Source: Sphingobacterium rhinopitheci (GTDB taxonomy: Bacteria; Bacteroidota; Bacteroidia; Sphingobacteriales; Sphingobacteriaceae). Taken from it: a DNA stretch of 64,000 nucleotides. The translations under genes and the position numbers were made by a program. Under the pieces are notes generated by a model, which was not told the DNA's origin, did not search any database, and saw only the letters and a list, made by a program, of their open reading frames with translations. How positions within the stretch are numbered: position 1 is the stretch's first letter; every line of letters begins with the position of its first letter. Positions 18,352 to 26,939 of the stretch are shown piece by piece. The stretch is from positions 1 through 64,000 of the forward strand of contig NZ_JADEYQ010000004.1 of NCBI RefSeq assembly GCF_022627575.1. Reading direction: 5' to 3'.

Positions 18352-18835
18352 AGCCTTGTTTTTTTATAATATCTTGTAATTTATCTTTTGTACGATTGAG
18401 TTTGACACGTGCATTGCCTTCCGAAATCCCCAATTGCATAGCAATTTCTCGATGAGATTGTCCTTCCAAAAAAAGAAATATCAGTGCTTTCTCGATTTCA
18501 TTTAATGACTTTACGGCAGTATAAAAGTAAGCTAACTGCTCCTCTTTCTGCTGATGATCGGAATATACTACAGCATCCAATCTATCCGTCAATTCCTCCA
18601 CTTTTGGACGGCACTTATCTTTCTTGACATATACTAGCGACGTATTTAATGCTACCCGATACATCCATGTAGAAAATAAACTTTTCCCTTGGAATGATGG
18701 ATAGGAGCGCCACAATTGAAATACCATTTCTTGGAACAAATCCTCACGGTCGACCTCATTATCCATATACAGCTTAGACAGCTTGAACAAGATGGCTTTA
18801 TGTAATTCGATTTGCTTTAAAAAGTCCTGTTCCAA
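18341..18835 (-). CDS. ECF-type RNA polymerase sigma factor
   Basis: Sigma-70 family protein of 164 aa. Region 2 is visible at about residues 15-75 (DREDLFQEMVFQLWRSYPSFQGKSLFSTWMYRVALN) and region 4 at about 105-155 (LNEIEKALIFLFLEGQSHREIAMQLGISEGNARVKLNRTKDKL) with a helix-turn-helix. It lacks region 3, as expected for the ECF class. Heads a three-gene unit with a membrane protein and a secreted protein. Confidence 0.92.
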   Translation of the reverse strand: MEQDFLKQIELHKAILFKLSKLYMDNEVDREDLFQEMVFQLWRSYPSFQGKSLFSTWMYRVALNTSLVYVKKDKCRPKVEELTDRLDAVVYSDHQQKEEQLAYFYTAVKSLNEIEKALIFLFLEGQSHREIAMQLGISEGNARVKLNRTKDKLQDIIKKQGYEF

Positions 18836-19204
18836 TTTTCCTATCTTTTATTAATCAGTTAGTATTATATTTTTCGAAACGTTACAACAAAAAATATATA
18901 ATATCTACTGAAGTGTAAAATATAGGCATCTGGCAGCAAAAGTAAATCAAGATTATACGGACAAAATATCGTAAAAGATAATTATGAATATAGAGTCAAA
19001 GAAATTAAAATATCATACAAATATGTATTTTGAACACTTCCAGGAAATACATAAAAAAACGTGTATCCAGATAGTACATCTTATTACACTTCCTAACATT
19101 GCATTTGTGCTACATTTTACCATAGCAAATTTCCTAAAATAAAATTGGAATATATATAAGACATCAGGTTTTACTAGAATCAAAGATAGATGCCAAATAA
19201 TTAT
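18836..19204. other. Intergenic, promoter region of the sigma operon
   Basis: About 370 bp of AT-rich DNA between the sigma operon and the hsp20 terminator. I see no convincing gene; the one 70-codon open frame on the minus strand (19013-19225) lacks coding character. Confidence 0.5.
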
Positions 19205-19234
19205 AAAACATAAAGCCCCTATCAAGGGGCTTAT
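19205..19234 (-). terminator. hsp20 terminator
   Basis: AAGCCCCT (19213-19220) pairs with AGGGGCTT (19225-19232), 30 bp after the hsp20 stop. Confidence 0.8.
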
Positions 19235-19262
19235 ACGATAAAACTAACTACTAATACACTAC

Positions 19263-19706
19263 TTATTCTACTTCAATCAATCTTTTCGCTATAATTGCTT
19301 CTTCTTTTTTACCAATTTTCACATTCAAAATACCGTCAACATAGGAAGCAACTATATTACTATAGTCGACCGTTTCTGGCAAGGTAAATGATCTAGAGAA
19401 AGAGTTGTAACTATATTCTTTTTTACTATACACTTTCTCTTCTGTCTCGTTGGTCTCCACCTTCTCTACAGAAATACTGATTATATTTTTATCTACGTTA
19501 ATTTTAAAATCTGACTTCTGTAATCCGGGTGCTGCTAGCTCTATTGCAAAAGCATTTGAAGTCTCTGTAATATTAACTGCAGGAACACGCGTAACCAAAC
19601 GGTCTGTTACAAATGAATCATTAAACAAATTATCAAATACAGAATTAACAAAAGGGTTAACAACATCTGTATTAACAGCTTTAGTAGGGATTTTAATTAA
19701 TGCCAT
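19263..19706 (-). CDS. Small heat-shock protein, Hsp20 family
   Basis: Holdase chaperone of 147 aa. I start at the ATG at 19706 (MALIKIPTKA), preceded by a strong Shine-Dalgarno GGAGG, rather than at an upstream ATG whose 37 extra residues are hydrophobic and absent from the family. The alpha-crystallin domain spans about residues 40-135: VPAVNITET, FAIELAAPGLQKSDFKINVD, and YNSFSRSFTLPETVD, then the DGILNVKIGKK motif. One of few genes in the window with a textbook SD, consistent with high expression under stress. Confidence 0.93.
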   Translation of the reverse strand: MALIKIPTKAVNTDVVNPFVNSVFDNLFNDSFVTDRLVTRVPAVNITETSNAFAIELAAPGLQKSDFKINVDKNIISISVEKVETNETEEKVYSKKEYSYNSFSRSFTLPETVDYSNIVASYVDGILNVKIGKKEEAIIAKRLIEVE

Positions 19707-19857
19707 ATCTTTAACCTCCAATTTTATTTTTATTATTAATTTCTTTCTTAAAAACAACTTATATACCAATCCAAAAAAGAAGACAAAATAACATACAAAA
19801 ACCAAAAACAATGACAAAAAGTCACTTAAAAGTAACCTAATACAGTCACAGAAGCAT

Positions 19858-19903
19858 AAAAAAGGCGCTCTGTTATTTTTTATATAACAGAGCGCCTTTT
19901 GTT
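19858..19903 (-). terminator. folB terminator
   Basis: AAAGGCGCTCTGTTAT and ATAACAGAGCGCCTTT form a 16-bp stem with A and T runs, 16 bp after the folB stop. Confidence 0.88.
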
Positions 19904-19918
19904 AATCGTAAAGATTAG

Positions 19919-20278
19919 TTATCTAGTATAAGAAAGCGTTACTTGCGAATTTGCTAAATCCCCACCAAAAGGAGGATTTATTTTCCGTATTGCAACTTCA
20001 GCAGTTTCTACAAAAGAATATTTCTTTAAAACCATATCTAAAATATCTTCCAAAGCAGACTCTAACAGTTTACGTTTTGGTGTCATTACCTCCAGAAGAA
20101 TTTGATAAAGCTCTTCATAATTAATCGTATTATTCAAATCCTCGGCATCCGAATTTTTGAATGGAAACGTAACTTCCATATTTACAAAAAATTCATTACC
20201 AACGACACGTTCTTCTTCATAAAAACCTATAGGCGAAAAAAAACGAACTTCTCTCAGCGCTACTTTTTGTATTACCAT
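19919..20278 (-). CDS. folB: Dihydroneopterin aldolase
   Basis: Folate pathway enzyme of 119 aa converting 7,8-dihydroneopterin to 6-hydroxymethyl-dihydropterin plus glycolaldehyde. Family features: VALREVRFFSPIGFYEEERVVGNEFFVNMEV at the start, the substrate-proximal Glu and Tyr of the NTINYEELY segment, LLESALEDI, and the late conserved Lys within EVAIRKINPPFGG. Full length. Single gene with its own terminator. Confidence 0.92.
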   Translation of the reverse strand: MVIQKVALREVRFFSPIGFYEEERVVGNEFFVNMEVTFPFKNSDAEDLNNTINYEELYQILLEVMTPKRKLLESALEDILDMVLKKYSFVETAEVAIRKINPPFGGDLANSQVTLSYTR

Positions 20279-20341
20279 AATATAAAATTAAACATTTTAT
20301 ATGATTCTTTATATATTTACTATACATAACCAAAATAAAAT

Positions 20342-21076
20342 ATGAAAAGAATAATCTTAGCAAGTTTTGCGCTATTGGCTACATCCTATATCCAAGCGCA
20401 AACAAAATTTCAACCACAAGACACAGAGTTTTACACCCCAAAATTAAGAACGGTAGAGACAGCGCCAAACAAAGCGCCAAGTGATGCAATACAATTATTC
20501 AATGGGGCAAATTTAAATCAATGGGTAAGTAGTAAAGATCCTTCCAAACCGGCGGATTGGCTAGTTGAAAATGGCATTCTTACGGTAAAACCTAAAAGTG
20601 GTGATATTCAAACAAAGGAAAATTTTGAAGACTTTCAATTACATCTTGAATGGCGTAGCCCCTTAGAAATCAAAGGAGAAGGACAAGGTAGAGGTAACTC
20701 TGGTATATTCCTACAAGGTCTATACGAATTACAAATCTTAGACAACAACAACAATCCCACCTACGTGAATGGTCAAGCAGCCGCTTTATATAAACAGCAA
20801 CCTCCGTTACTCACAGCAACAAAAAAACCTGGGGAATGGCATACATATGATATTTTATACAGCGCTCCGAAATTCAACAAAGATGGTATCTTAGTGAAAA
20901 AAGGAACTATTACGATGCTACATAATGGAGTGGTCGTACATTATAATACACAAATTGAAGGAACGACGGAATACATTGGTTTACCACAACAAAAATCTCA
21001 TGGTGCAGGTCCTATCATTTTACAAGATCATAATGATGCTGTAAGTTTCCGAAATATTTGGATAAGACCGTTATAA
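20342..21076 (+). CDS. DUF1080 (3-keto-disaccharide hydrolase-like) protein
   Basis: Secreted protein of 244 aa with a Sec signal (ASFALLATSYIQAQ). The body is one DUF1080 domain, a concanavalin-like fold now linked to 3-keto-glycoside cleavage: IQLFNGANLNQWVSS, DWLVENGILTVKPKSGDIQTKENFEDFQLHLEWRSP, GRGNSGIFLQGLYELQILD, GEWHTYDIL and GPIILQDHNDAVSFRNIWIRPL. 67 bp upstream of a peptidase gene. The specific sugar is unknown. Confidence 0.88.
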   Translation: MKRIILASFALLATSYIQAQTKFQPQDTEFYTPKLRTVETAPNKAPSDAIQLFNGANLNQWVSSKDPSKPADWLVENGILTVKPKSGDIQTKENFEDFQLHLEWRSPLEIKGEGQGRGNSGIFLQGLYELQILDNNNNPTYVNGQAAALYKQQPPLLTATKKPGEWHTYDILYSAPKFNKDGILVKKGTITMLHNGVVVHYNTQIEGTTEYIGLPQQKSHGAGPIILQDHNDAVSFRNIWIRPL

Positions 21077-21143
21077 TTTTACAAACGTAATTATATAATC
21101 TATGCTGAATTAATTAATTTCGGGCCTTTATACCATATTTACA

Positions 21144-23318
21144 ATGAAGAAAATCTTATTCGCATTATTAATAAGTTCAACAACATGCGCTTATGCACAG
21201 CGTAATTTCACAATTGATGAAACAGTATATGGGCCCAGTAAATTTGCTCCAAAATCATTATCATCAACACAATGGGCCAAAAACGCTGATATTTTCACCC
21301 ATTTAGACGATTCATATCAATATTTAATAGCTCGCGATGCCAAAAATTATTGGAAACCTCAACAAATAGCTTCGCTCGATGAAATCCAAGCTGCTATAAA
21401 TAGCAGTATAGGAGATGGCATAATAAAGCTTAAATATTTTCCCTCGCAATACCAATGGATAGATCAAAATACTATTGCATTCGATATCCCTTCTCCAGAA
21501 AACACATACTCTTTTCACTATAATATTGGTTCCAAAAAGGCTAAAGTAGTCCATAAATTACCAACTAAAAGTACCAATCCGGAATTTACAACCAATAATA
21601 GTCAGACGGCTTACCTAATCGGAAATAACATCGAAATATTAAGCCAAGATGGACGCAAAATACAGGTAACCAAAGATACTATTGACGGCATAGTAAACGG
21701 TAGTGACAACACACATAGGCAAGAATTTGGGATCAATAAAGGTATGTGGTGGTCACCCAACAACCAAAATCTATTATTCTACAAAAAGGATGAGACAATG
21801 GTTAGCAAGTACCCATTACCACAATGGGATATGCCTGTAGCTACTATCGATAATACCCGTTACCCCATGGCGGGAATGAAAAGTGAAGAGGTGAATCTGA
21901 TCATTTACAATACGATTAATAACCACTTTACAACATTAAAAACAGGTGAACCAAAAGAACAATACCTAACGACAGTAACATGGGATCCTTCTAATGAATA
22001 TGTATATGTCGGAATCTTGAACCGCGGACAAGATCACCTTAAACTCAATAAATATAATGCTAAAACGGGAGATTTAGTTAAAACATTATTTGAAGAAACT
22101 TCAAATACATGGGTAGAGCCACAAAATCCACTTATTTTTATTCCTAATAATCCAGATCAGTTTTTATATCAAACGGACAAGGATGGTTTCAACCAATTGT
22201 ACCTATATAATGCAGAAGGAAAATTAATTAAAAATTTAGGATATAAAGATGTAATCGTAATTGACTTCAAAGGCTTTAATAGTTCTTATAACAAAGCTTA
22301 TTATACGGGAGCAACAAATAAAGGATTAGAACGTCACTTGTTTGAAGTAGATCTTAAAACAGGAAAAACAATACAGCTTACTACAACCAACGGAACACAT
22401 AATGCTAATATTAGCCCATCTGGCAAATATATATTAGACCAATACAGTAATTTGAATACACCTAATAAAATTCAAATTATAGACACCAAAACAAATAAGG
22501 CAACAACTATTCTTGATGCACAAAACCCATTTGACGGAACTATCAATTTACCAAAGATTGAATTTTTAGAGTTTTTATCCCCAGATGATAAAACACCACT
22601 AAATGCACGTATCACCTACCCTACCAACTTTGATCCTACAAAAAAATACCCCGTTATGGTTTATTTATACGGAGGATCACATGCACAGTTGGTGACGGAT
22701 AGATGGCTCGGTGGTGCTGGATATTTCGATTTATATATGGCTCAAAATGGCTATATCGTGTTTACACTAGACAATCGTGGCTCAGATGCGCGTGGTAGAG
22801 ATTTTACACGTGTCACGCATCGTCAATTGGGAGAAGCTGAAATGGAGGATCAATTAGTAGGTATCGACTATTTAAAATCTTTACCATATGTCAATAAAGA
22901 TAAGATGGGCATCTTCGGATGGAGCTATGGCGGATATATGACAACTTCATTAATGACAAAACACAACGATATTTTCAATACTGGTGTCGCTGGAGGTCCA
23001 GTGATGGATTGGCATCTGTATGAGGTCATGTATGGCGAGCGTTACATGGATACACCACAAGAAAACCCCGAAGGATATAAAAAGACTTCTTTATTAAATA
23101 AAGCAGACAAACTAAAAGGAAATCTACTGATTATTCACGGTGCACAAGATCCAGTAGTCGTACAGCAACACAGCATGCAATTTGTAGAGCAAGCTATTAA
23201 AGCGGGCAAGGAAGTTGATTATTTCCTATATCCTACGCATGAACACAACGTTAGAGGCAAAGATAGAATTCACATGTATCAGAAAATAGCTAAATATTTT
23301 GACATACATTTAAAGTAA
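21144..23318 (+). CDS. S9 family prolyl peptidase, DPP-IV-like
   Basis: Exported serine peptidase of 724 aa that removes dipeptides from N-termini with proline or alanine at position 2. A signal peptide (LISSTTCAYAQ) is followed by an eight-bladed propeller (DPPIV_N, about 90-450) and the alpha/beta hydrolase domain (about 500-724). The catalytic Ser is in GWSYGGY (S594), Asp in HGAQDP (D669), and His in THEHNVRG (H701 likely). Length and motifs match Bacteroidota periplasmic DPP-IV enzymes. A hairpin terminator follows. Confidence 0.94.
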   Translation: MKKILFALLISSTTCAYAQRNFTIDETVYGPSKFAPKSLSSTQWAKNADIFTHLDDSYQYLIARDAKNYWKPQQIASLDEIQAAINSSIGDGIIKLKYFPSQYQWIDQNTIAFDIPSPENTYSFHYNIGSKKAKVVHKLPTKSTNPEFTTNNSQTAYLIGNNIEILSQDGRKIQVTKDTIDGIVNGSDNTHRQEFGINKGMWWSPNNQNLLFYKKDETMVSKYPLPQWDMPVATIDNTRYPMAGMKSEEVNLIIYNTINNHFTTLKTGEPKEQYLTTVTWDPSNEYVYVGILNRGQDHLKLNKYNAKTGDLVKTLFEETSNTWVEPQNPLIFIPNNPDQFLYQTDKDGFNQLYLYNAEGKLIKNLGYKDVIVIDFKGFNSSYNKAYYTGATNKGLERHLFEVDLKTGKTIQLTTTNGTHNANISPSGKYILDQYSNLNTPNKIQIIDTKTNKATTILDAQNPFDGTINLPKIEFLEFLSPDDKTPLNARITYPTNFDPTKKYPVMVYLYGGSHAQLVTDRWLGGAGYFDLYMAQNGYIVFTLDNRGSDARGRDFTRVTHRQLGEAEMEDQLVGIDYLKSLPYVNKDKMGIFGWSYGGYMTTSLMTKHNDIFNTGVAGGPVMDWHLYEVMYGERYMDTPQENPEGYKKTSLLNKADKLKGNLLIIHGAQDPVVVQQHSMQFVEQAIKAGKEVDYFLYPTHEHNVRGKDRIHMYQKIAKYFDIHLK

Positions 23319-23338
23319 CTTCACAGCTTTCACCTGCT

Positions 23339-23376
23339 TCAATAGGTTGATTTTCAATGAAAATTAACCTATTTTA
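23339..23376 (+). terminator. Terminator after the S9 peptidase
   Basis: AATAGGTT(G)ATTTTC pairs with GAAAAT(T)AACCTATT, followed by TTAGTTTT. Confidence 0.7.
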
Positions 23377-23790
23377 GTTTTATTTAAATACGACTAGGAA
23401 TTAGCCCATAGATTACTTTCAAACCGACAAAACCTTCCGTATACTCCCAACCTATTCGCGGATAAACATTTTCTTATTGCTATAATTTTAAAAGGTCAAT
23501 TCAAGCTATTATTATTTCAAAATAATAATTTAGAAATTATTAAGTTTCTTAAAAAACTTATAGGTTACCTCTTTAATTCCCCCATACATAATTCTATCTA
23601 TGATTAAAAATAGAATTCAGGTAGGAAAACCAACCATACGAATTCAATCTGCTTAAATTCCAAAACTCACCTTTATTATTTTTTTCTGACAATTATATAA
23701 AGCATTAGAACCTTTTAAAGTTTTTATACCCCTTTATTAACATCTTTAAAATTAACCTTTGCTTTATATTAAATAAATATCACTAAAAAA
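23377..23790. other. Long intergenic region upstream of the inositol module
   Basis: About 410 AT-rich bases with no gene. A small AAGTTT/AACTT inverted repeat lies near 23540. The region ends at the operator-like palindrome at 23791 and probably holds the promoter of the symporter gene. Confidence 0.5.
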
Positions 23791-23807
23791 GAAAACGTTT
23801 TCGTAAA
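23791..23807. promoter_or_regulatory. LacI-type operator candidate, inositol module
   Basis: Perfect 12-bp palindrome GAAAACGTTTTC (23791-23802). The 16 bases AAAACGTTTTCGTAAA (23792-23807) recur exactly at 34503-34518. The site lies 148 bp before the symporter start, and the second copy 155 bp before its own first gene. The form fits LacI/GalR-family operators. Confidence 0.65.
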
Positions 23808-23954
23808 AAAAATAGAAAATTAATTAACTAACGAGAAAGTATTTATTTAACTTAGATTGACCAATTTACATAAATAATATAATTAAAATTTATACACCTG
23901 GATGCCGAAAGACATCATAGTATCGCTAAATTTTAATTACTAACTCCAAAACAT

Positions 23955-25586
23955 ATGAATCAACTCAAGACAGGTGATTATGCCGTATTCTTCGTTTACT
24001 TTCTACTTGTGGCTTTATATGGCTACTATATTTATACCCGAAGGAAATCAAAAGATCTGGATTCCAAGGATTTTTTCCTCGCTGAAGGATCTTTAACATG
24101 GTGGGCAATTGGTGCCTCACTTATTGCTTCAAACATTTCGGCTGAACATTTTATTGGCATGTCCGGATCTGGATTTGCATTAGGATTAGCCATCGCTACA
24201 TATGAATGGATGGCAGCTGCTACTTTAATTATTGTGGCAGTATATTTCATTCCTGTTTACTTGAAAAATGGCATTTATACCATGCCTCAATTTTTACAAA
24301 AGCGCTATAATAACACCGTAAGTACAGTGATGGCCGTTTTTTGGCTATTGGTATATGTATTTGTAAACCTTACCTCTATTATTTATCTGGGTGCGCTTGC
24401 TATATCTTCCATTTCTACCATCCCGTTTACATGGAGCATTGTAGGCTTGTCTATAAGTGCCGTTATTGTGACACTAGGGGGAATGAAAGTTATCGGTTAC
24501 ACTGATGTCATACAGGTATTTGTATTGATTTTAGGCGGCTTAGTAACTACTTATTTAGCGCTTAATTTAGTATCAGAGCATTTTGGATATGGCAATGACA
24601 TATTAAAAGGACTGGTCATAATAAAAGAAAAAGCTCCATTGCATTTCGAAATGATATTCGACAAGTCAAATTTATATTATCGGGATTTACCCGGTTTGAG
24701 TGTATTGATTGGCGGTATGTGGATCAACAATTTAAATTATTGGGGTTGTAATCAATACATTGTTCAACGTGCATTAGGAGCTGATTTAAAGACAGCGCGA
24801 AAAGGTATTCTCTTTGCTGCTTTTCTCAAACTGTTAATTCCTATCATAGCTGTTCTCCCAGGTATCATCGCTTTTGTCCTTTATCAAAATGGAATGTTTC
24901 AAACAGAAATGAAAGATTCATTAGGTGTCGTAAAGCCAGATCACGCCTATCCTACATTATTAAACTTATTGCCTGAAGGTATAAAAGGATTGGCATTTGC
25001 AGCATTAGTAGCCGCTATCATCTCCTCCCTTGCGGGACAAGCCAATAGTATATCGACAATATTTTCATTGGATATTTACCATAAATTTTTTGATAAGAAT
25101 GCCTCGGAGAAAAAAATCGTCCGTACAGGAAGATGGACTGTTATCTTATCCTTGTTAATCGCAAGTGTGGTAGCCCCTGCCCTAAGCACTTTGGATCAAG
25201 CATACCAATTTATTCAAGAATATGTTGGTTTCATTTCGCCCGGTGTTCTAGCGATTTTCCTATTTGGATTTTTCTGGCGTCGTACGACATCCGCAGCGGC
25301 ACTAACGGCAGCTTTATTAACAATTCCACTTTCTGTGGTATTAAAATTTTTACCGGTTTGGACGGGTGGAGCATTTCCTGATTATCCTTTCTTAGACCGT
25401 ATGTCAATAGTTTTTGTGACGCTTATTATTCTGATCGTCATCATAAGCTTATTGGACCGCAAAAGCAAAGATGCTCCCGTTATCATAGAAGTAGATCCAT
25501 CTGAATTTAGGTGTTCCCCAGGTTTTATTGTGGGCTCAGTCGTGATCGTCGGCATTCTAACCGCTTTATATACCGTGTTTTGGTAG
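23955..25586 (+). CDS. Sodium:solute symporter (SSS/SGLT type), probable inositol or sugar uptake
   Basis: Inner-membrane symporter of 543 aa with about 14 hydrophobic segments, of the SSS family's sugar branch: DFFLAEGSLTWWAIGASLIASNISAEHFIGMSGSG near the start, KYW-like NYWGCNQYIVQRALGA around residue 255-270, and AALVAAIISSLAGQANSISTIFSLDIY with the sodium-site serines near 350. It is followed 120 bp later by myo-inositol oxygenase, so myo-inositol is the likely substrate (inference). Under the operator at 23791. Confidence 0.9.
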   Translation: MNQLKTGDYAVFFVYFLLVALYGYYIYTRRKSKDLDSKDFFLAEGSLTWWAIGASLIASNISAEHFIGMSGSGFALGLAIATYEWMAAATLIIVAVYFIPVYLKNGIYTMPQFLQKRYNNTVSTVMAVFWLLVYVFVNLTSIIYLGALAISSISTIPFTWSIVGLSISAVIVTLGGMKVIGYTDVIQVFVLILGGLVTTYLALNLVSEHFGYGNDILKGLVIIKEKAPLHFEMIFDKSNLYYRDLPGLSVLIGGMWINNLNYWGCNQYIVQRALGADLKTARKGILFAAFLKLLIPIIAVLPGIIAFVLYQNGMFQTEMKDSLGVVKPDHAYPTLLNLLPEGIKGLAFAALVAAIISSLAGQANSISTIFSLDIYHKFFDKNASEKKIVRTGRWTVILSLLIASVVAPALSTLDQAYQFIQEYVGFISPGVLAIFLFGFFWRRTTSAAALTAALLTIPLSVVLKFLPVWTGGAFPDYPFLDRMSIVFVTLIILIVIISLLDRKSKDAPVIIEVDPSEFRCSPGFIVGSVVIVGILTALYTVFW

Positions 25587-25706
25587 CATTTATTAATAGA
25601 GATATCTTAATAAAGAGCTTTACGGAGAATGTAATAAACAATTGCAAGATTGACAATTCATACGCACAAAGTATGATAAAAAAATAATTAGTAAAATATA
25701 ATAACA

Positions 25707-26585
25707 ATGAAAAAGACAATGAATTTTACAGAGAAAGAGAAGAACCCTTTGAAGAGCATTGAGGTTTGGGAGGATGACGTATTAATTCGATATCCAGAAG
25801 AAAAAGTAAAAAAAAGTGAGGCTGAATACCGCAATTATGATACGCCAGACAGGGACACTGTTAGGGAGTTTTATAGGATGAACCATAAACATCAAACTTA
25901 CGATTTTGTACAGGAAAAAAGGCACGATTTTCTACAATTCAATCGCAAAGAAATGACTATATGGGGAGCTATGGAATTTTTGAACACATTAGTTGATGAT
26001 TCTGATCCAGATATTGATTTAGATCAATTGCAGCATTTACTACAGACGGCTGAAGCTATACGTGCAGACGGGCATCCAGATTGGTTCGTTCTAACTGGAT
26101 TTATTCATGACATGGGCAAAATATTGTGTCTATTTGGAGAGCCACAGTGGGCAGTAGTAGGTGATACCTTCCCTGTAGGTTGTAGATTTTCCGACAAAAT
26201 CGTTTATTCCGAATTTTTTGAGGCGAACCCAGATAATCAGGACGAGCGGTACAATTCGAAATATGGCGTATATAAACCTAACTGTGGCTTAGAAAATGTG
26301 CAAATGTCATGGGGACACGATGAGTATCTCTATCAAATACTAAAGGATTATTTACCAGAGGAGGCACAGTATATGATACGTTATCATTCATTTTACTCGC
26401 AGCATAGGGATCATGCTTACGATCATTTAATGACAAGTCATGACCATAAAATGTTCGAATGGGTGGATAAATTCAACCCATACGACTTATATTCTAAAAG
26501 TCCAAAACCACCTGTCATAAGTGAATTAAAACCTTATTATGAGGATCTTATTGCTAAGTATTTACCAAAAACAGTAAAAATGTGA
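25707..26585 (+). CDS. Inositol oxygenase (MIOX)
   Basis: Di-iron enzyme converting myo-inositol plus O2 to D-glucuronate; cytosolic, 292 aa, close to the animal enzyme's length. All six expected iron ligands are present: H123 (DGHPDW), H134 and D135 (IHDMGK), H204 (SWGHDEY), H227 (RYHSFY) and D260 (FNPYDLY). The N-terminal YRNYDTPDRDTVREFYRMNHKHQTYDFV is also family-typical. It lies behind a sugar-type sodium symporter, making an uptake-and-oxidation pair. MIOX is mainly eukaryotic and scattered in bacteria, so transfer in the lineage is likely. Genes for glucuronate use are not in the window. Confidence 0.95.
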   Translation: MKKTMNFTEKEKNPLKSIEVWEDDVLIRYPEEKVKKSEAEYRNYDTPDRDTVREFYRMNHKHQTYDFVQEKRHDFLQFNRKEMTIWGAMEFLNTLVDDSDPDIDLDQLQHLLQTAEAIRADGHPDWFVLTGFIHDMGKILCLFGEPQWAVVGDTFPVGCRFSDKIVYSEFFEANPDNQDERYNSKYGVYKPNCGLENVQMSWGHDEYLYQILKDYLPEEAQYMIRYHSFYSQHRDHAYDHLMTSHDHKMFEWVDKFNPYDLYSKSPKPPVISELKPYYEDLIAKYLPKTVKM

Positions 26586-26939
26586 TTTTTTTTAAACAAA
26601 AATCCTTACACAATACGAAGTAAAAAACACAACTTACACTAGAGGTTATTCCATAATAAATGAATTACTTTTGCTTATTATGAATAAACGCAATTTGAAA
26701 AAAAATAAATAATTCGTTTAGATAATTAATAAAAATAGCTACGTACGTTGTTATTCATCTTAAATAACTGAAGAGGCTGTCCAAAAAAGGCAGCCTTTTT
26801 ATAATGCTGAATTTCTAGGTATGTGATTATTGTTCCATTATCAAATAAATAACTATAAAAGAGATATTAAAGCTATTTAATATAAGACAATTGCAATATA
26901 TTTAGTTCCTTTGTTTAACTAAATAATGTCGATTTCTGC
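26586..26939. other. Intergenic, possible small transcript
   Basis: TACTTTTG (26666-26673) fits the -7 consensus. It is flanked by CATAATAA and TTATTATG, an inverted repeat. A tiny frame ATG...TAA (MNKRNLKKNK, 26680-26712) follows, and a strong terminator ends at 26801. A transcript of about 120 nt is possible. Nothing else seen before the FUSC gene. Confidence 0.35.
26773..26801 (+). terminator. Terminator between MIOX and FUSC genes
   Basis: AGGCTG (26774-26779) pairs with CAGCCT (26791-26796), followed by a T run. Confidence 0.75.

Noticed and set aside
19013-19225. 70-codon minus-strand open frame between the sigma operon and hsp20
   Set aside because: It runs into the hsp20 terminator, has no start signal, and its composition (Cys, Ile and Phe rich, random-looking) fits AT-rich intergenic DNA.
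19707-19817. N-terminal extension of Hsp20
   Set aside because: The 37 added residues are hydrophobic and foreign to the family, and a clear GGAGG lies in front of the inner ATG at 19706.
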